From: Antrihabitans stalactiti
Lineage (GTDB): Bacteria > Actinomycetota > Actinomycetes > Mycobacteriales > Mycobacteriaceae
Reading direction: 5' to 3'
Length of the DNA: 64,000 nucleotides
Assembly (NCBI RefSeq): GCF_012932915.1
Contig: NZ_VCQU01000002.1
Span: forward strand, 310,001 to 374,000
Part shown: piece after piece, positions 1 to 7,589 of the stretch
Position numbering within the stretch: position 1 is the first letter of the stretch
Layout of the letters: each line of letters begins with the position of its first letter
Made by a program: the position numbers and the translations under genes
The notes under the pieces: generated by a model
What the model saw: only the letters and a program-made list of their open reading frames with translations
Told to the model about the DNA's origin: nothing
Database searches by the model: none

Positions 1-543
1 TACCTGCCGTTCTGCTTGGAAAATAAGTGCGGCTACAGCGACTACAGCGAGGACTGGACCGCCGAACATCAGGCAGCGTGGGACGCCGAAATGGATCGGA
101 TCACCGCACGGTGGAAAGAGTTCGAGCAAGGCGAGCTGAGCGAAACCGAGTGGAGACGCGAAACGCTCTGTTCGGCTTTCAGCCTCGACCCCTTGCACGA
201 AGAAAGTTGGCCTGCTGACACCGCGCAGATCTGGGACCAGGTGCGCCACAGCGTCCAGCACAACTGGGACGTGGAGCGCGCGAACTTCCGAGACCGACTC
301 GTAGGCAAGCCGACGGTGCGGCAGCTCGTGGAGAAGCTCGTCGCCGGGGAGATGACCACCGAGCAAGTAGCTGCTGCACTGAGCCAGAAAAAGTTCCGAG
401 TCGCGGTACGCGGTCCGGCAGACGAGAACGACGCTCGCGCGTACGACGACGACTCGTTCGCCGTAGTAGGCCACGCCTATAACATGGGGCGTCTCACCGA
501 CGAGCAGTACGACCGGCTAGGTGCTGCGTTCGGCGCTGGCTGA
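1..543 (+). CDS. Hypothetical protein, 5' end outside window
   Basis: The reading frame is open from the first base to a TGA at 541-543, so the gene probably starts to the left of the window; the first in-window start candidate is a TTG at 16. The visible product is about 180 residues, acidic, rich in Trp and Glu, and predicted mostly helical, with a Cys-containing N-terminal stretch. I recognise no family. It lies in the accessory element and is followed by a small hairpin with a T run at 592-609. It could be an element-specific protein; no function can be assigned. Confidence 0.6.
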   Translation, partial: YLPFCLENKCGYSDYSEDWTAEHQAAWDAEMDRITARWKEFEQGELSETEWRRETLCSAFSLDPLHEESWPADTAQIWDQVRHSVQHNWDVERANFRDRLVGKPTVRQLVEKLVAGEMTTEQVAAALSQKKFRVAVRGPADENDARAYDDDSFAVVGHAYNMGRLTDEQYDRLGAAFGAG

Positions 544-591
544 CTGTACAGCCGAGTGGTGCTGCGCGAGTGTGGGATTCGGTCCCTGATT

Positions 592-609
592 AGCACAACG
601 GTGCTTTTT
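592..609 (+). terminator. Weak rho-independent terminator
   Basis: AGCAC-aacg-GTGCT followed by TTTT forms a 5-bp stem with a T run about 50 bp after the stop of the first gene. The stem is short, so termination may be partial. It separates the plus-strand gene from the minus-strand gene ending at 695. Confidence 0.5.
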
Positions 610-694
610 GATCTCCGTGGTTCACTTTGCCTGCCGGAAGCCTTCGCCGTAATAGTCTCCGAAGTCTGACCGCGCTGCCCTGAGCGGCCCAGCT

Positions 695-1228
695 CTACGC
701 CAACCGAAGCTCCCTGTCCTCCGCGAACGTTCGCTCCAGCCGCAGCCGACTGCGCTCGTGCGCAAGGTCGCTCGACCACTGCCTGCGGACCGCAAGGCGC
801 GCACTGAGTTCGAAGACCTGCACAACGTCGGCCTCGGTGGCGATCGTCGGATGCACTACCACTGTCTGCAAAACGTCATCGTCATCGCGATCGAACAGAG
901 CCACGGCCCACATGTCCCGCATCGACGTAGGCAAAGCCGATGACATGTCGTGTGTTTGCCTGTGCAGGCGCAGCTTCGCCAGTGCCCAGCTCAACTCGGG
1001 TCTGCTCCATCTGCTGCGCGTGCTGGACGCCAGCTCGCCTGTGGCTGCGTACCGCAGGGTGGTTGTTGTGAAGGGCACGCCCTCGACTGTGGCCGGGTAG
1101 CGCCTGGTGCGAGCCGGGCGCTGTGCTGCTGGTGCCAGGTGCTGCACCCCCAGATACATTGCGCTGTCACGTTTTAGCGCAAGCGTATTCAGCTCGGTCT
1201 TAGTACCGTCCGGCTCAGTGATCCACAT
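695..1228 (-). CDS. Hypothetical protein of the accessory element
   Basis: A 177-residue product read from an ATG at 1228 preceded by a good ribosome binding site (AGGAAGGG). The middle is basic and the C-terminal half is richer in acidic and hydrophobic residues. An internal ATG at 1159 is a second possible start. It sits just after a perfect 7-bp inverted repeat (TTGCGCT/AGCGCAA, 1159-1182). I recognise no domain. It stands alone on the minus strand, back to back with the short gene at 1285. Real gene likely, function unknown. Confidence 0.55.
   Translation of the reverse strand: MWITEPDGTKTELNTLALKRDSAMYLGVQHLAPAAQRPARTRRYPATVEGVPFTTTTLRYAATGELASSTRSRWSRPELSWALAKLRLHRQTHDMSSALPTSMRDMWAVALFDRDDDDVLQTVVVHPTIATEADVVQVFELSARLAVRRQWSSDLAHERSRLRLERTFAEDRELRLA
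1159..1182. repeat. Inverted repeat TTGCGCT-10 nt-AGCGCAA
   Basis: A perfect 7-bp inverted repeat with a 10-nt spacer lies inside the first codons of the gene that starts at 1228. One arm contains TTGCGCTA (minus strand), the 8-mer that recurs upstream of other element genes at 2293, 2942 and 6651. It could be a regulator site or chance within coding sequence. Confidence 0.4.
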
Positions 1229-1284
1229 ATTCCCTTCCTACCGTGGCCCTCGCATTCGGCGGTAAGGGTGGGACAATCGAGAGC

Positions 1285-1512
1285 ATGTTGGACACGCTCG
1301 ATGACGCATTCAGAGGGCTTACGCCTGCAGAGCGAGTGTCTGCGGCTCGTGAGATCGCCGAGCGGTTCTCTGTGGTGCTGGCGAGTATCGAGCGGGGCGA
1401 GATCGGAGCCTCGCCTACCGAAGTCGCCCGTATGGAGGGTGCGGTAGCCGTGCTCGAAGCACTCGGAAGTCCGCAAATTCGTAACAGTGTGGACCGTCAG
1501 TGTTACACTTGA
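1285..1512 (+). CDS. Small helical protein next to the serine recombinase
   Basis: A 75-residue product from an ATG at 1285 (a GTG at 1243 would add 14 residues). It is predicted helical and mildly acidic, with the segment DAFRGLTPAERVSAAREIAE near the N-terminus. It ends 3 nt before the recombinase start at 1516, so the two genes can be one transcript, and the recombinase promoter lies inside its last codons. No family recognised; an accessory or regulatory partner of the recombinase is possible but unproven. Confidence 0.6.
   Translation: MLDTLDDAFRGLTPAERVSAAREIAERFSVVLASIERGEIGASPTEVARMEGAVAVLEALGSPQIRNSVDRQCYT
1481..1506. promoter_or_regulatory. GTAACA...TGTTAC dyad at the recombinase promoter
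   Basis: GTAACA at 1481-1486 and TGTTAC at 1501-1506 form a 6-bp inverted repeat with a 14-nt spacer, and CAGTGT occurs twice in direct orientation (1485-1490, 1499-1504). The right arm overlaps the -10 box TACACT (1504-1509), which ends 7 nt before the recombinase ATG at 1516 and so fits a leaderless transcript. Bound protein would block the promoter; autoregulation or a recombination subsite are both possible. Confidence 0.5.
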
Positions 1513-1515
1513 GCC

Positions 1516-2247
1516 ATGCCCGCTACCGATTCCCAAGCTCCCGCAGTCCCCGGTCGGCGTCGCCGTAGTCGCGCAACCGCACCCGCGAACACCTGCGTTG
1601 CCTACACGCGCGTCAGTACCGACGAGCAGGTCGAGTCGGGCGCGGGCCTTGCGGCGCAGCGGGCTGCTATCCAAGCCGAGGCAGACCGCCGAGGTTGGAC
1701 GATCGTTGCTTGGCACACCGATGAGGGTGTCAGCGGTGGCGTAGCTCCCGCGCGCCGTACCGGCCTGTCTGCCGCTCTGGCCGCTGTATGCAACCGTGAG
1801 GCGGCGATGCTGGTCGCGGCCAAGCTGGACCGTGTGAGCCGGTCTGTCGCCGATATGGGCCGTTTGCTGGTCGAAGCCGAGCGCAAGAGCTGGCACTTCG
1901 TCACCTGCGACATGGCGGTCGACATGAGCACGCCGCAGGGTCGCGCTGCCGCGCACATGATGGTGGTCTTCTCAGAGTTGGAGCGCGGACTGATCTCGCA
2001 ACGCACCCGCGATGCCCTGGCCGTCCGTAAGGCCGCTGGGGTGAAGCTCGGCAAGCCGACCAATGTGCCAGACGACGTGCTGCGCCGCATCATCTCCGAG
2101 GCGAACAGCGGTGTGAGCCTGCGAAAGATCGCCGAGGGCCTCATGGCCGATGGCATTCCGACCGGCGTGGGTAAGGCGAAATGGCATGCGCCGCAGGTGC
2201 AACGCGCGCTCGACTGCCAGCGGGCGCAGGAACTCGTGACGGTCTGA
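1516..2247 (+). CDS. Serine recombinase (resolvase/invertase family)
   Basis: A 243-residue small serine recombinase, a DNA breakage-and-rejoining enzyme that works through a covalent 5'-phosphoserine link. The catalytic Ser34 is in YTRVSTDEQ, and the conserved KLDRVSRS motif is at 103-110. The segment ending in ELERGLISQRT at about 154-163 corresponds to the long E helix. The C-terminal part (about 180-230) looks like a helix-turn-helix with the resolvase-type phrase SLRKIAEGLMADGIPT. All expected catalytic motifs are present, so it may be active. Start: ATG at 1516, matched to a leaderless promoter. Its target site is unknown; it could be a resolvase of the element rather than its integrase, since a tyrosine integrase is present at 15045. 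Confidence 0.9.
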   Translation: MPATDSQAPAVPGRRRRSRATAPANTCVAYTRVSTDEQVESGAGLAAQRAAIQAEADRRGWTIVAWHTDEGVSGGVAPARRTGLSAALAAVCNREAAMLVAAKLDRVSRSVADMGRLLVEAERKSWHFVTCDMAVDMSTPQGRAAAHMMVVFSELERGLISQRTRDALAVRKAAGVKLGKPTNVPDDVLRRIISEANSGVSLRKIAEGLMADGIPTGVGKAKWHAPQVQRALDCQRAQELVTV

Positions 2248-2292
2248 TCTGCTCGATAGCCGATGGTGCGAGTACCTTGTTTGCTAATTGTG

Positions 2293-2320
2293 TTGCGCTA
2301 GTTCGCAGTTTTGACACGAT
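2293..2320 (+). promoter_or_regulatory. Leaderless promoter with TTGCGCTA box
   Basis: TTGCGCTA (2293-2300) precedes a -10-like box CACGAT (2315-2320) whose last base is 7 nt before the ATG at 2327. The same elements, TTGCGCTA(G/C)TTCG and TGACACGATC, recur upstream of the gene at 2970 with 6 nt fewer between them. Confidence 0.5.
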
Positions 2321-2326
2321 CAATTG

Positions 2327-2929
2327 ATGACGACTGACCTTGACACCGCTACGGCACCGATACGCTCGCTGGGGCTCGAATTAATTCGTGAGTTCGCCCG
2401 TACGCAGCACTCCGTGGATTGGGTGGTTGGCGCGTACTTCAAACGGACGACACCAGACCTCGAGTTCTGGCTCGACCACAGAGGGGTGCTGAAGCGGATC
2501 GACGACGGGTTCCGCCCACGACTGCTCGCTGGTGTCGCTGCCGCCTGGCAAGTCGACACCGATCTCTCGAACTACGCGCATGTATTCCGCAAATGCAAAG
2601 AGATGCGCGACCGGTTGGCGCACTCGGCTCAAATGGTGGAACTCGACGTCGACCGGCTGGAGGTGACGCCCACGGTGCACGGATCCGGTCTGACACCCAC
2701 TCCACCTCCGAAGGTTGTCAGTCGCGAAGGTCTGACGAAGCGTTTGCACGAGTGCGGATGGCTTGTTGCACACGCGCATTACGTACAAGCGAACGGACGC
2801 GGCACGCGAACTCTTCGCGGCGATCGGCCCATCGAAATTCTGCGGCCTTCCGCCGACCCCGCCGACTGGGACGGCCTGGAATTCCGGTTTGTCGAAGGCG
2901 ATGCTGACAGAGACACGCAAGGTCCGTAA
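2327..2929 (+). CDS. HEPN-like helical protein
   Basis: A 200-residue, largely helical protein. It contains RDRLAH at 94-99, an R-x4-H motif like the catalytic motif of HEPN ribonuclease domains, placed at the end of a long predicted helix, as in that family. The C-terminal third is Pro-rich and then mixed. I cannot name a family; HEPN is an inference from the motif and helical context. It stands alone between the serine recombinase and the next HEPN-like gene, with which it shares its promoter signature. A role in element defence or toxicity is plausible. A TTG one codon upstream is a second possible start. Confidence 0.6.
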   Translation: MTTDLDTATAPIRSLGLELIREFARTQHSVDWVVGAYFKRTTPDLEFWLDHRGVLKRIDDGFRPRLLAGVAAAWQVDTDLSNYAHVFRKCKEMRDRLAHSAQMVELDVDRLEVTPTVHGSGLTPTPPPKVVSREGLTKRLHECGWLVAHAHYVQANGRGTRTLRGDRPIEILRPSADPADWDGLEFRFVEGDADRDTQGP

Positions 2930-2941
2930 TTACTAAATGCT

Positions 2942-2963
2942 TTGCGCTACTTCGTGACACGAT
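2942..2963 (+). promoter_or_regulatory. Leaderless promoter with TTGCGCTA box
   Basis: TTGCGCTA at 2942-2949 and CACGAT at 2958-2963, the latter ending 7 nt before the ATG at 2970. It matches the upstream region of the gene at 2327 apart from a 6-nt deletion between the two boxes, which suggests duplication or shared control. Confidence 0.5.
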
Positions 2964-2969
2964 CGGCAC

Positions 2970-3740
2970 ATGACCAGCGACGGTGAGCCTTCCAACGATG
3001 TGATCGTGCCGACACCGCCAGCGAAAGGGCGAGGGCGAGCGCTGTCGGCGAGGGTGAAGGTGCGGGAGCCCTTGGCGGCTCAACATCTGTGGGCTGCTCG
3101 CCACTTCGCTCGTCTCGCCGAGGAACGCGAGACCGCAATCACCGAGCAGGGGTTGGACAAGGTGGACCTCGCGCACCGGTCCTACGTCATGGCTGCCGTC
3201 AAGTTCGCCGTCTCGTTTCTGGAGGCGCTCGTGAACGAGGTGTACAGCGACGCCGCCGACGCGGTGATGCCGGACTACAGCGCACTGCTGAAGCCCCTCG
3301 AACCCGATGTGATCCCAAAACTCAAAGCCGAGTGGGAAGCGACCGAAGGGGCCACTCCGGTGGTGCACACGAGACTCATGCACAAGTACGCCAAGGCCCT
3401 CGAATTCGCGGGCAAGACGAAGTTCCAGAAGGCCGACATCGCCTACAAGGAAGCGCACAAGGTAATCGTGCTGCGGGACTTCCTCGTGCATTTCAAGCCC
3501 GCTTGGCACGAAGCCAGCGTGCACCAGAACAAGTCTTCGAAGATCCACCGGAAGCTCGCAAACTCGTTCACCGAGAACACGCAACCGATCGGCGATCCGT
3601 GGTTCCCTAACAAATGCCTCAGCGCTGGCTGTGCTCGCTGGGCCTGCGACAGCGTGACGACGTTCGCAGGACAGTGGCTGGACCGTCTGGACATCCCGCA
3701 TACATACGAAACCGCTATCGATGATCAACAGACGCCATAG
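2970..3740 (+). CDS. HEPN-like helical protein
   Basis: A 256-residue protein. Residues 35-95 form long amphipathic helices ending in SFLEALVNEV, and RDFLVH at 169-174 is an R-x4-H motif near the end of another helix, the arrangement seen in many HEPN-fold RNases and in RNA- or defence-associated helical proteins. The first 30 residues are Pro/Lys/Arg-rich and probably disordered. The family is not identified with certainty. The promoter region resembles that of the preceding gene although the proteins are not obviously similar. A 6-bp hairpin follows the stop. Confidence 0.6.
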   Translation: MTSDGEPSNDVIVPTPPAKGRGRALSARVKVREPLAAQHLWAARHFARLAEERETAITEQGLDKVDLAHRSYVMAAVKFAVSFLEALVNEVYSDAADAVMPDYSALLKPLEPDVIPKLKAEWEATEGATPVVHTRLMHKYAKALEFAGKTKFQKADIAYKEAHKVIVLRDFLVHFKPAWHEASVHQNKSSKIHRKLANSFTENTQPIGDPWFPNKCLSAGCARWACDSVTTFAGQWLDRLDIPHTYETAIDDQQTP

Positions 3741-4065
3741 CCCCACACCCGAAGGTGTGTGGTCGCTCGGTACCGAAGGTGCTCGACTCAGGTCGAACCG
3801 ATGTCGACCTCAGCCTGACTGCTGTGGACCCGACTGCTCCGATCGCGTGCGGGACGCGCGCGTGAGACCTCGGCTCCCTTCGACCTCGCGCGTGCGCCTG
3901 CGCGGGTGCGAAGGCACTCAGCCTGAACACACCACATACACACGCATGCATGCGCATGGTCGACGCGCTCGTGGAGCATGGCGCGCGCGTGACGTTCCTC
4001 GGTTCCCTGCCAGAACCGCGCAAGGCTGCACACGCTGACCGCACTCGCCGCGTCGCGTCAACGAC
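3741..4065. other. Intergenic gap with hairpin and palindrome
   Basis: About 325 bp without a convincing gene. It holds a small hairpin just after the preceding stop (CACACC-cgaa-GGTGTG, 3744-3759), runs of alternating CG (about 3855-3895), and a perfect 12-bp palindrome CGCATGCATGCG at 3943-3954. Reading frames here have no recognisable composition or start signals. The promoter of the next gene lies at its right end. Confidence 0.5.
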
Positions 4066-4071
4066 TAAAGT
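4066..4071 (+). promoter_or_regulatory. Leaderless -10 box of the McrA-like gene
   Basis: TAAAGT ends 7 nt before the GTG at 4078, and there is no ribosome binding site, so transcription probably starts at the start codon. Confidence 0.5.
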
Positions 4072-4077
4072 CCGGGT

Positions 4078-5121
4078 GTGCCAACAACACGACCGCAGTT
4101 CGATCGTCGCTCGGTTTTGCAGGCGATCGCAGAGTGTGATCGGGTCGGTCGCACGGCGTTCCTTCAGGACAGCAACTTCAAGCAAGCCCGCAAGTTCTAC
4201 TTGATGCACAACGGACGTGGATACGACAGCAAGGCAATCGCTGGTGTCGCTCACAGATACGCCACCGACGAGCGCCTCGAGTGGGATGACTTCACAGGCG
4301 GCGAAGCGTTAGTCAAGCGATTCCGCGATCTGGGCTTCGAAGTGACAGGCGACGACAAATGGCAGTGGGATGAGTTGCTGCTCGCATGCGATCTCTTGCA
4401 CCTCAATGCGTGGCAACCACTGCGAGAGTCGGACGACCGGGTCGCCGCACTATCGAGTTTCTTGCGGTCGCAGTCACCAATCTCCCTGTACATCGATGAC
4501 TTTCGTAGTTCTTCAAGCGTGCACCACAAACTCGAAGATCTCAGAACCGCACACCCTGATCGGGTTGGGCAGGGCCAACCGACGAAGAAGGGCGGCGAAC
4601 TGACTGCGCAGATGGCCGCGGCGTTCGTCGCGAACCCGGACCAAATGCACGCGAACGCGCAAGAACTGTGGGCGAGTGGGTCTCTCGGATTAGGGGACTC
4701 AGATGGCTTGGTCGGGACGCCGGACGGGGCTCCGTCGGATGTCGATTCACCCGACGCGCTGACGCAGGCGGTCGAGGGTCGCGTTCGGCAGCGTCTTGTC
4801 AAGACGCGGGAGCGAAGCGGTGCACTCCGAAGCGAAAAGATGGTGCAGGCAAGGGAGCGGCGCGGCACGATCGCTTGTGAGACATGTGATTTCGACTTCG
4901 AAGTTGTCTACGGCGAACTGGGTGCGGGATTCATACACGTTCATCATGTTGTCCCGCTCCATTTTTCCGGCGAGGTGGAAACCACTCTCGAGCACCTCGT
5001 ACTTCTCTGCGCTAACTGCCACCAGATGATTCACCGTGGGCCGAGCTGGAAGACGCCCGAGGAGCTGCGAGGAATCATTTTGGCCTCTCGCGCACCGACA
5101 AACGCAAACCCGACCGAGTAG
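4078..5121 (+). CDS. McrA-like HNH restriction endonuclease with ScoMcrA head domain
   Basis: A 347-residue protein in three parts. Residues about 8-90 resemble the N-terminal head domain of the ScoMcrA type (KFYLMHNGRGYDSKAIAG, then DFTGGEALVKRFRDLGFEV). Residues about 95-200 resemble the region found in COG3183 predicted restriction enzymes (WDELLLACDLLHL, DFRSSSSVHHKLEDLR). The C-terminus is an HNH nuclease with C267-x2-C270, H289-H290 before VVPL, and C311-x2-C314-H315...H319. Enzymes of this group cleave modified DNA (type IV restriction), so a phage-defence role is inferred. I see no separate SRA or sulfur-binding domain as in full-length ScoMcrA, so the modification it senses is unknown. 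Start chosen as GTG 4078 on the leaderless promoter. Confidence 0.85.
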   Translation: MPTTRPQFDRRSVLQAIAECDRVGRTAFLQDSNFKQARKFYLMHNGRGYDSKAIAGVAHRYATDERLEWDDFTGGEALVKRFRDLGFEVTGDDKWQWDELLLACDLLHLNAWQPLRESDDRVAALSSFLRSQSPISLYIDDFRSSSSVHHKLEDLRTAHPDRVGQGQPTKKGGELTAQMAAAFVANPDQMHANAQELWASGSLGLGDSDGLVGTPDGAPSDVDSPDALTQAVEGRVRQRLVKTRERSGALRSEKMVQARERRGTIACETCDFDFEVVYGELGAGFIHVHHVVPLHFSGEVETTLEHLVLLCANCHQMIHRGPSWKTPEELRGIILASRAPTNANPTE

Positions 5122-5227
5122 GGCGGCTGAGGGCTTTCCTGCGCTATCTCACGTACGCGAGAATGACCCGCTTGTCTGCTTGGTCTGATAAGAAGGCCCG
5201 GTCGGACCAGAAATAAGTGGGGGCATT

Positions 5228-6331
5228 ATGCGAGTTGTTATTGCAATTTTCGCGGCCGCGATTGCGTTCGCTGCGGCAGGGTGCAGCGAGTCCTCGTCTT
5301 TAAGCGACGGTCCGGTAAAGATCGGCGAGACCGTCACATTCACGTCCGACGGCACGCGCATCCTCGAAGTCGCCGTAAAGGAGGTTGTCGCGGTACCGGA
5401 GCACTGCGTCTATCTCGACGACGATAACCAGAAAGTACCCGCCATCGGCGTCAAATTGCGAGTCACGACGGCTGACCACTTCGGCCCGATCGTTGGAGCA
5501 AGCGACTTCACCGCCACCGTTGACGGCGCTGAGCAGCAGGTGGTGAACAGCGCCGGTTGGGGCCCGGGCCTCGACGGATGCGACCAGCAGTTTCCGGGGT
5601 TCGTCGACAACTACTTGACGGACAACACCACGGCTGATGGCTGGGTGATCCTGCGAAACCCAGGGAACGTGACCGCTTTGACGTTCACTCCCGACGTTCC
5701 CAAGACGAAGCTATTCGAAGTGAAAGACCGCGAAGACTTAGCCCATTTGACGCTCTCGCCGCGCAAGATGACCGTCGAAGTCAGTGTTGCAGCGGTGGCA
5801 ACCTCGGCGCTCCCGGCGCCGAGCAGCTCCCCAGGCGACACATCTTCACAAACGGAGGCGTCGACCACAGTCGGCGCGCCGACACCAAGCAGCGCACCGT
5901 CCCGGCCGACGACAAATTCCGGACCGCAAATCAGCGGGAACGGGCTTTGCCTCGACCCGACGTCGACCGGAGTCCGGAACGCACTCGCGAGTCTTAACGG
6001 TGATTGGACGATCGACAACAGTAGCGATGCGCAAGGGGGAGCGTGTCCAGATCTGCTCTGGCTATCTGCGTCAGGCGGAAACTCTGCTGCCGCCCCGAAC
6101 CACGTCCTGTTCTTTCACGACGGGAAGTACTTGGGCACAGCAACATCGGAGCCGTACCCATTCACGCAGGTGGTGGAGGCAGACGACGACACAGTCGGCG
6201 TCGAGTACAAGTGGCTCGTCGGCGACGAGGCGTTCTGCTGCCCGGAGGGCGGTCCGGTGACGATCACCTACACCTGGAACGGTTCGACGGTGGTCATGAA
6301 CGAGCCTCTGCCGAAAGGGGTTACGGGGTAG
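5228..6331 (+). CDS. Lipoprotein with DUF4352-like and LppP/LprE-like domains
   Basis: A 367-residue secreted lipoprotein: the signal peptide ends in the lipobox AAGC with Cys19 as the lipidated residue. Residues about 30-180 resemble a DUF4352-type beta domain. A Ser/Thr/Pro-rich linker (about 195-235) follows. The C-terminal domain (about 240-360) has the LppP/LprE-like layout with paired cysteines (GLCLD, GGACPDLLW, FCCPEGGP) and the phrase HVLFFHDGKYLGTATSEPYPF. It would sit on the outer face of the membrane. Function unknown. Surface lipoproteins carried by integrated elements sometimes alter phage adsorption or superinfection, which is only a guess here. RBS: AAGTGGGGG before ATG 5228. 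Confidence 0.8.
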   Translation: MRVVIAIFAAAIAFAAAGCSESSSLSDGPVKIGETVTFTSDGTRILEVAVKEVVAVPEHCVYLDDDNQKVPAIGVKLRVTTADHFGPIVGASDFTATVDGAEQQVVNSAGWGPGLDGCDQQFPGFVDNYLTDNTTADGWVILRNPGNVTALTFTPDVPKTKLFEVKDREDLAHLTLSPRKMTVEVSVAAVATSALPAPSSSPGDTSSQTEASTTVGAPTPSSAPSRPTTNSGPQISGNGLCLDPTSTGVRNALASLNGDWTIDNSSDAQGGACPDLLWLSASGGNSAAAPNHVLFFHDGKYLGTATSEPYPFTQVVEADDDTVGVEYKWLVGDEAFCCPEGGPVTITYTWNGSTVVMNEPLPKGVTG

Positions 6332-6379
6332 TCCCATCGGCGTCCAAAGTCCTGCGTAGGCCGTCACGCGCCCCGATCG

Positions 6380-6622
6380 CTAGTCGGCGTTGCGATTCAG
6401 ATCGCCGTGAAGGCGCCGCCGCATGATCTCTTCAAACGAAGGTTCCTTACTGTCTCCAGGTAAGGGACTTGCATACGGATCGCCGTACTTATCGATCCTG
6501 TCGGCGTGCTTCTTGCAGACGGTGCCCCACTTCCCACGGTCTGCCCGACCGACGTACCGGCAGGTGCCGTCGGGCAGCGAACCATCGAGGGGGCACTTGT
6601 CGAGCATCTCTTTCACGACCAT
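6380..6622 (-). CDS. Small Cys/His-rich protein
   Basis: An 80-residue protein with C-x9-C, then a C-x3-H segment followed by DRIDKYGDP. This resembles the zinc-binding knuckle seen in small mobile-element and phage proteins related to HNH proteins (pattern C...C...G-x-C-x3-H-x2-R-x3-GDP). The start ATG at 6622 has a TAGACT box ending 8 nt upstream on the minus strand (6635-6630), fitting leaderless transcription. Its 3' end is 48 bp from the convergent lipoprotein stop. DNA binding is plausible; function unknown. Confidence 0.6.
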   Translation of the reverse strand: MVVKEMLDKCPLDGSLPDGTCRYVGRADRGKWGTVCKKHADRIDKYGDPYASPLPGDSKEPSFEEIMRRRLHGDLNRNAD

Positions 6623-6629
6623 GAGCCAA

Positions 6630-6635
6630 AGTCTA
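6630..6635 (-). promoter_or_regulatory. Leaderless -10 box (TAGACT)
   Basis: TAGACT on the minus strand ends 8 nt before the ATG at 6622 of the small Cys-rich gene. Confidence 0.4.
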
Positions 6636-6709
6636 TGAAGGTGGACGGGTTTGCGCTAGGACACGCGCGGTCCTGTGCGCGATCGGAGCTCAGCTGAATG
6701 CTGTTCGAG

Positions 6710-6715
6710 TACCGT
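6710..6715 (+). promoter_or_regulatory. -10 box of the DUF6602-like gene
   Basis: TACCGT ends 8 nt before GTG 6723 (5 nt before GTG 6720), so the transcript is probably leaderless. A TTGCGCTA motif lies 52 bp further upstream (6651-6658). Confidence 0.45.
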
Positions 6716-6722
6716 CGCCGTG

Positions 6723-7589
6723 GTGACCGACGCGCCAGAAGATCCGATACTGCGAACCCGCTTCGAGGACGTGCTCGGAATTGTCGAGCGCAGGCTCGCG
6801 CATAGCCTCGAAGAGGCCCGAGCAGGCATGGAACACAAGGGCAACAAAGGCTCGGCGGTCGAAGCTGCAACGCGGGATACGTTGCGCAAGTACCTGCCTC
6901 GACACCTCGATGTCGGCCACGGCGAGATCTACGACGCGTTCGGCGACGGTACCGGCCAGGTCGACATCATCGTCACGAACGACGAGCACCCCATCCGCTA
7001 CCCCAACGACGAGCCAGGACCACACATTTTCGATGGTGTGGCAGCAGTCGGCGAAGTCAAGTCGATCCTGACTACCACGAACCTCAGAGAGATCATCGAA
7101 TCGGCATCGAAGGTGAAGCGACTTCGGACGACACCGATCAAGGGAGACGTGGTCACGAATCAGAGTCCCGAATATCAAGCTAAAACACTTTGTCTACCAC
7201 CGTACTTCGTGGTCGCGTTGGAGAACAGAATCGCCATGCCCACGATTCGCGAGATTCTGACGCTAGCTCCACTAGTCGAACCGCCCGACGGCAAGGATGG
7301 GCCAGCCCAACATGCGGTCGACGCAGTGTTCGTGTTGGGAGAGTCCGTGTGCTGGAATCTGCGCTCAGGCCAGGGCCCAATCCTGCTGGGCCAGCCTCCG
7401 TTGACGGGCTGGACCTCCTTCTCGACCCATGTACCGCTGGCGTGGATGATCGGTTGGCTGCACAAGGCGATGCCGCGCATCCGGCGCACGGAATCGGTCA
7501 TGACGCCGTACTTGTTCCCGTTCGATGAGCACAAGGCGTACATGGCGCAGCAGTCGGCGTCCTTCGAATTCTCGGACGACCGGAGCTAG
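6723..7589 (+). CDS. DUF6602-like protein with nuclease-type residues
   Basis: A 288-residue protein. The N-terminal part has HKGNKGSAVEAATRDTLRKYLPRHLDVGHGEI, the opening I associate with DUF6602 proteins. QVDII (Asp81) and AVGEVKS (Glu111-Val-Lys113) follow, and together look like the D...E-x-K signature of a PD-(D/E)XK nuclease fold. Such proteins turn up in defence islands, but I know of no assigned reaction. The start is GTG 6723 or 6720, judged from the leaderless promoter; the longer frame from 6675 has an implausible Cys/Ser-rich N-terminus. A helical protein gene (7686) follows on the same strand after 96 nt, with its own promoter. Confidence 0.7.
   Translation: MTDAPEDPILRTRFEDVLGIVERRLAHSLEEARAGMEHKGNKGSAVEAATRDTLRKYLPRHLDVGHGEIYDAFGDGTGQVDIIVTNDEHPIRYPNDEPGPHIFDGVAAVGEVKSILTTTNLREIIESASKVKRLRTTPIKGDVVTNQSPEYQAKTLCLPPYFVVALENRIAMPTIREILTLAPLVEPPDGKDGPAQHAVDAVFVLGESVCWNLRSGQGPILLGQPPLTGWTSFSTHVPLAWMIGWLHKAMPRIRRTESVMTPYLFPFDEHKAYMAQQSASFEFSDDRS

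Noticed and set aside
1157-1182. Promoter for an internal start at 1159 of the minus-strand gene
   Set aside because: No -10 box at the required distance; the start at 1228 has a clear ribosome site, so the motif is reported only as a repeat.
3721-4254. Reading frames in the 3.7-4.2 kb gap on both strands
   Set aside because: Arg/Pro/His-rich sequence from CG repeats, no start signals, no recognisable family.
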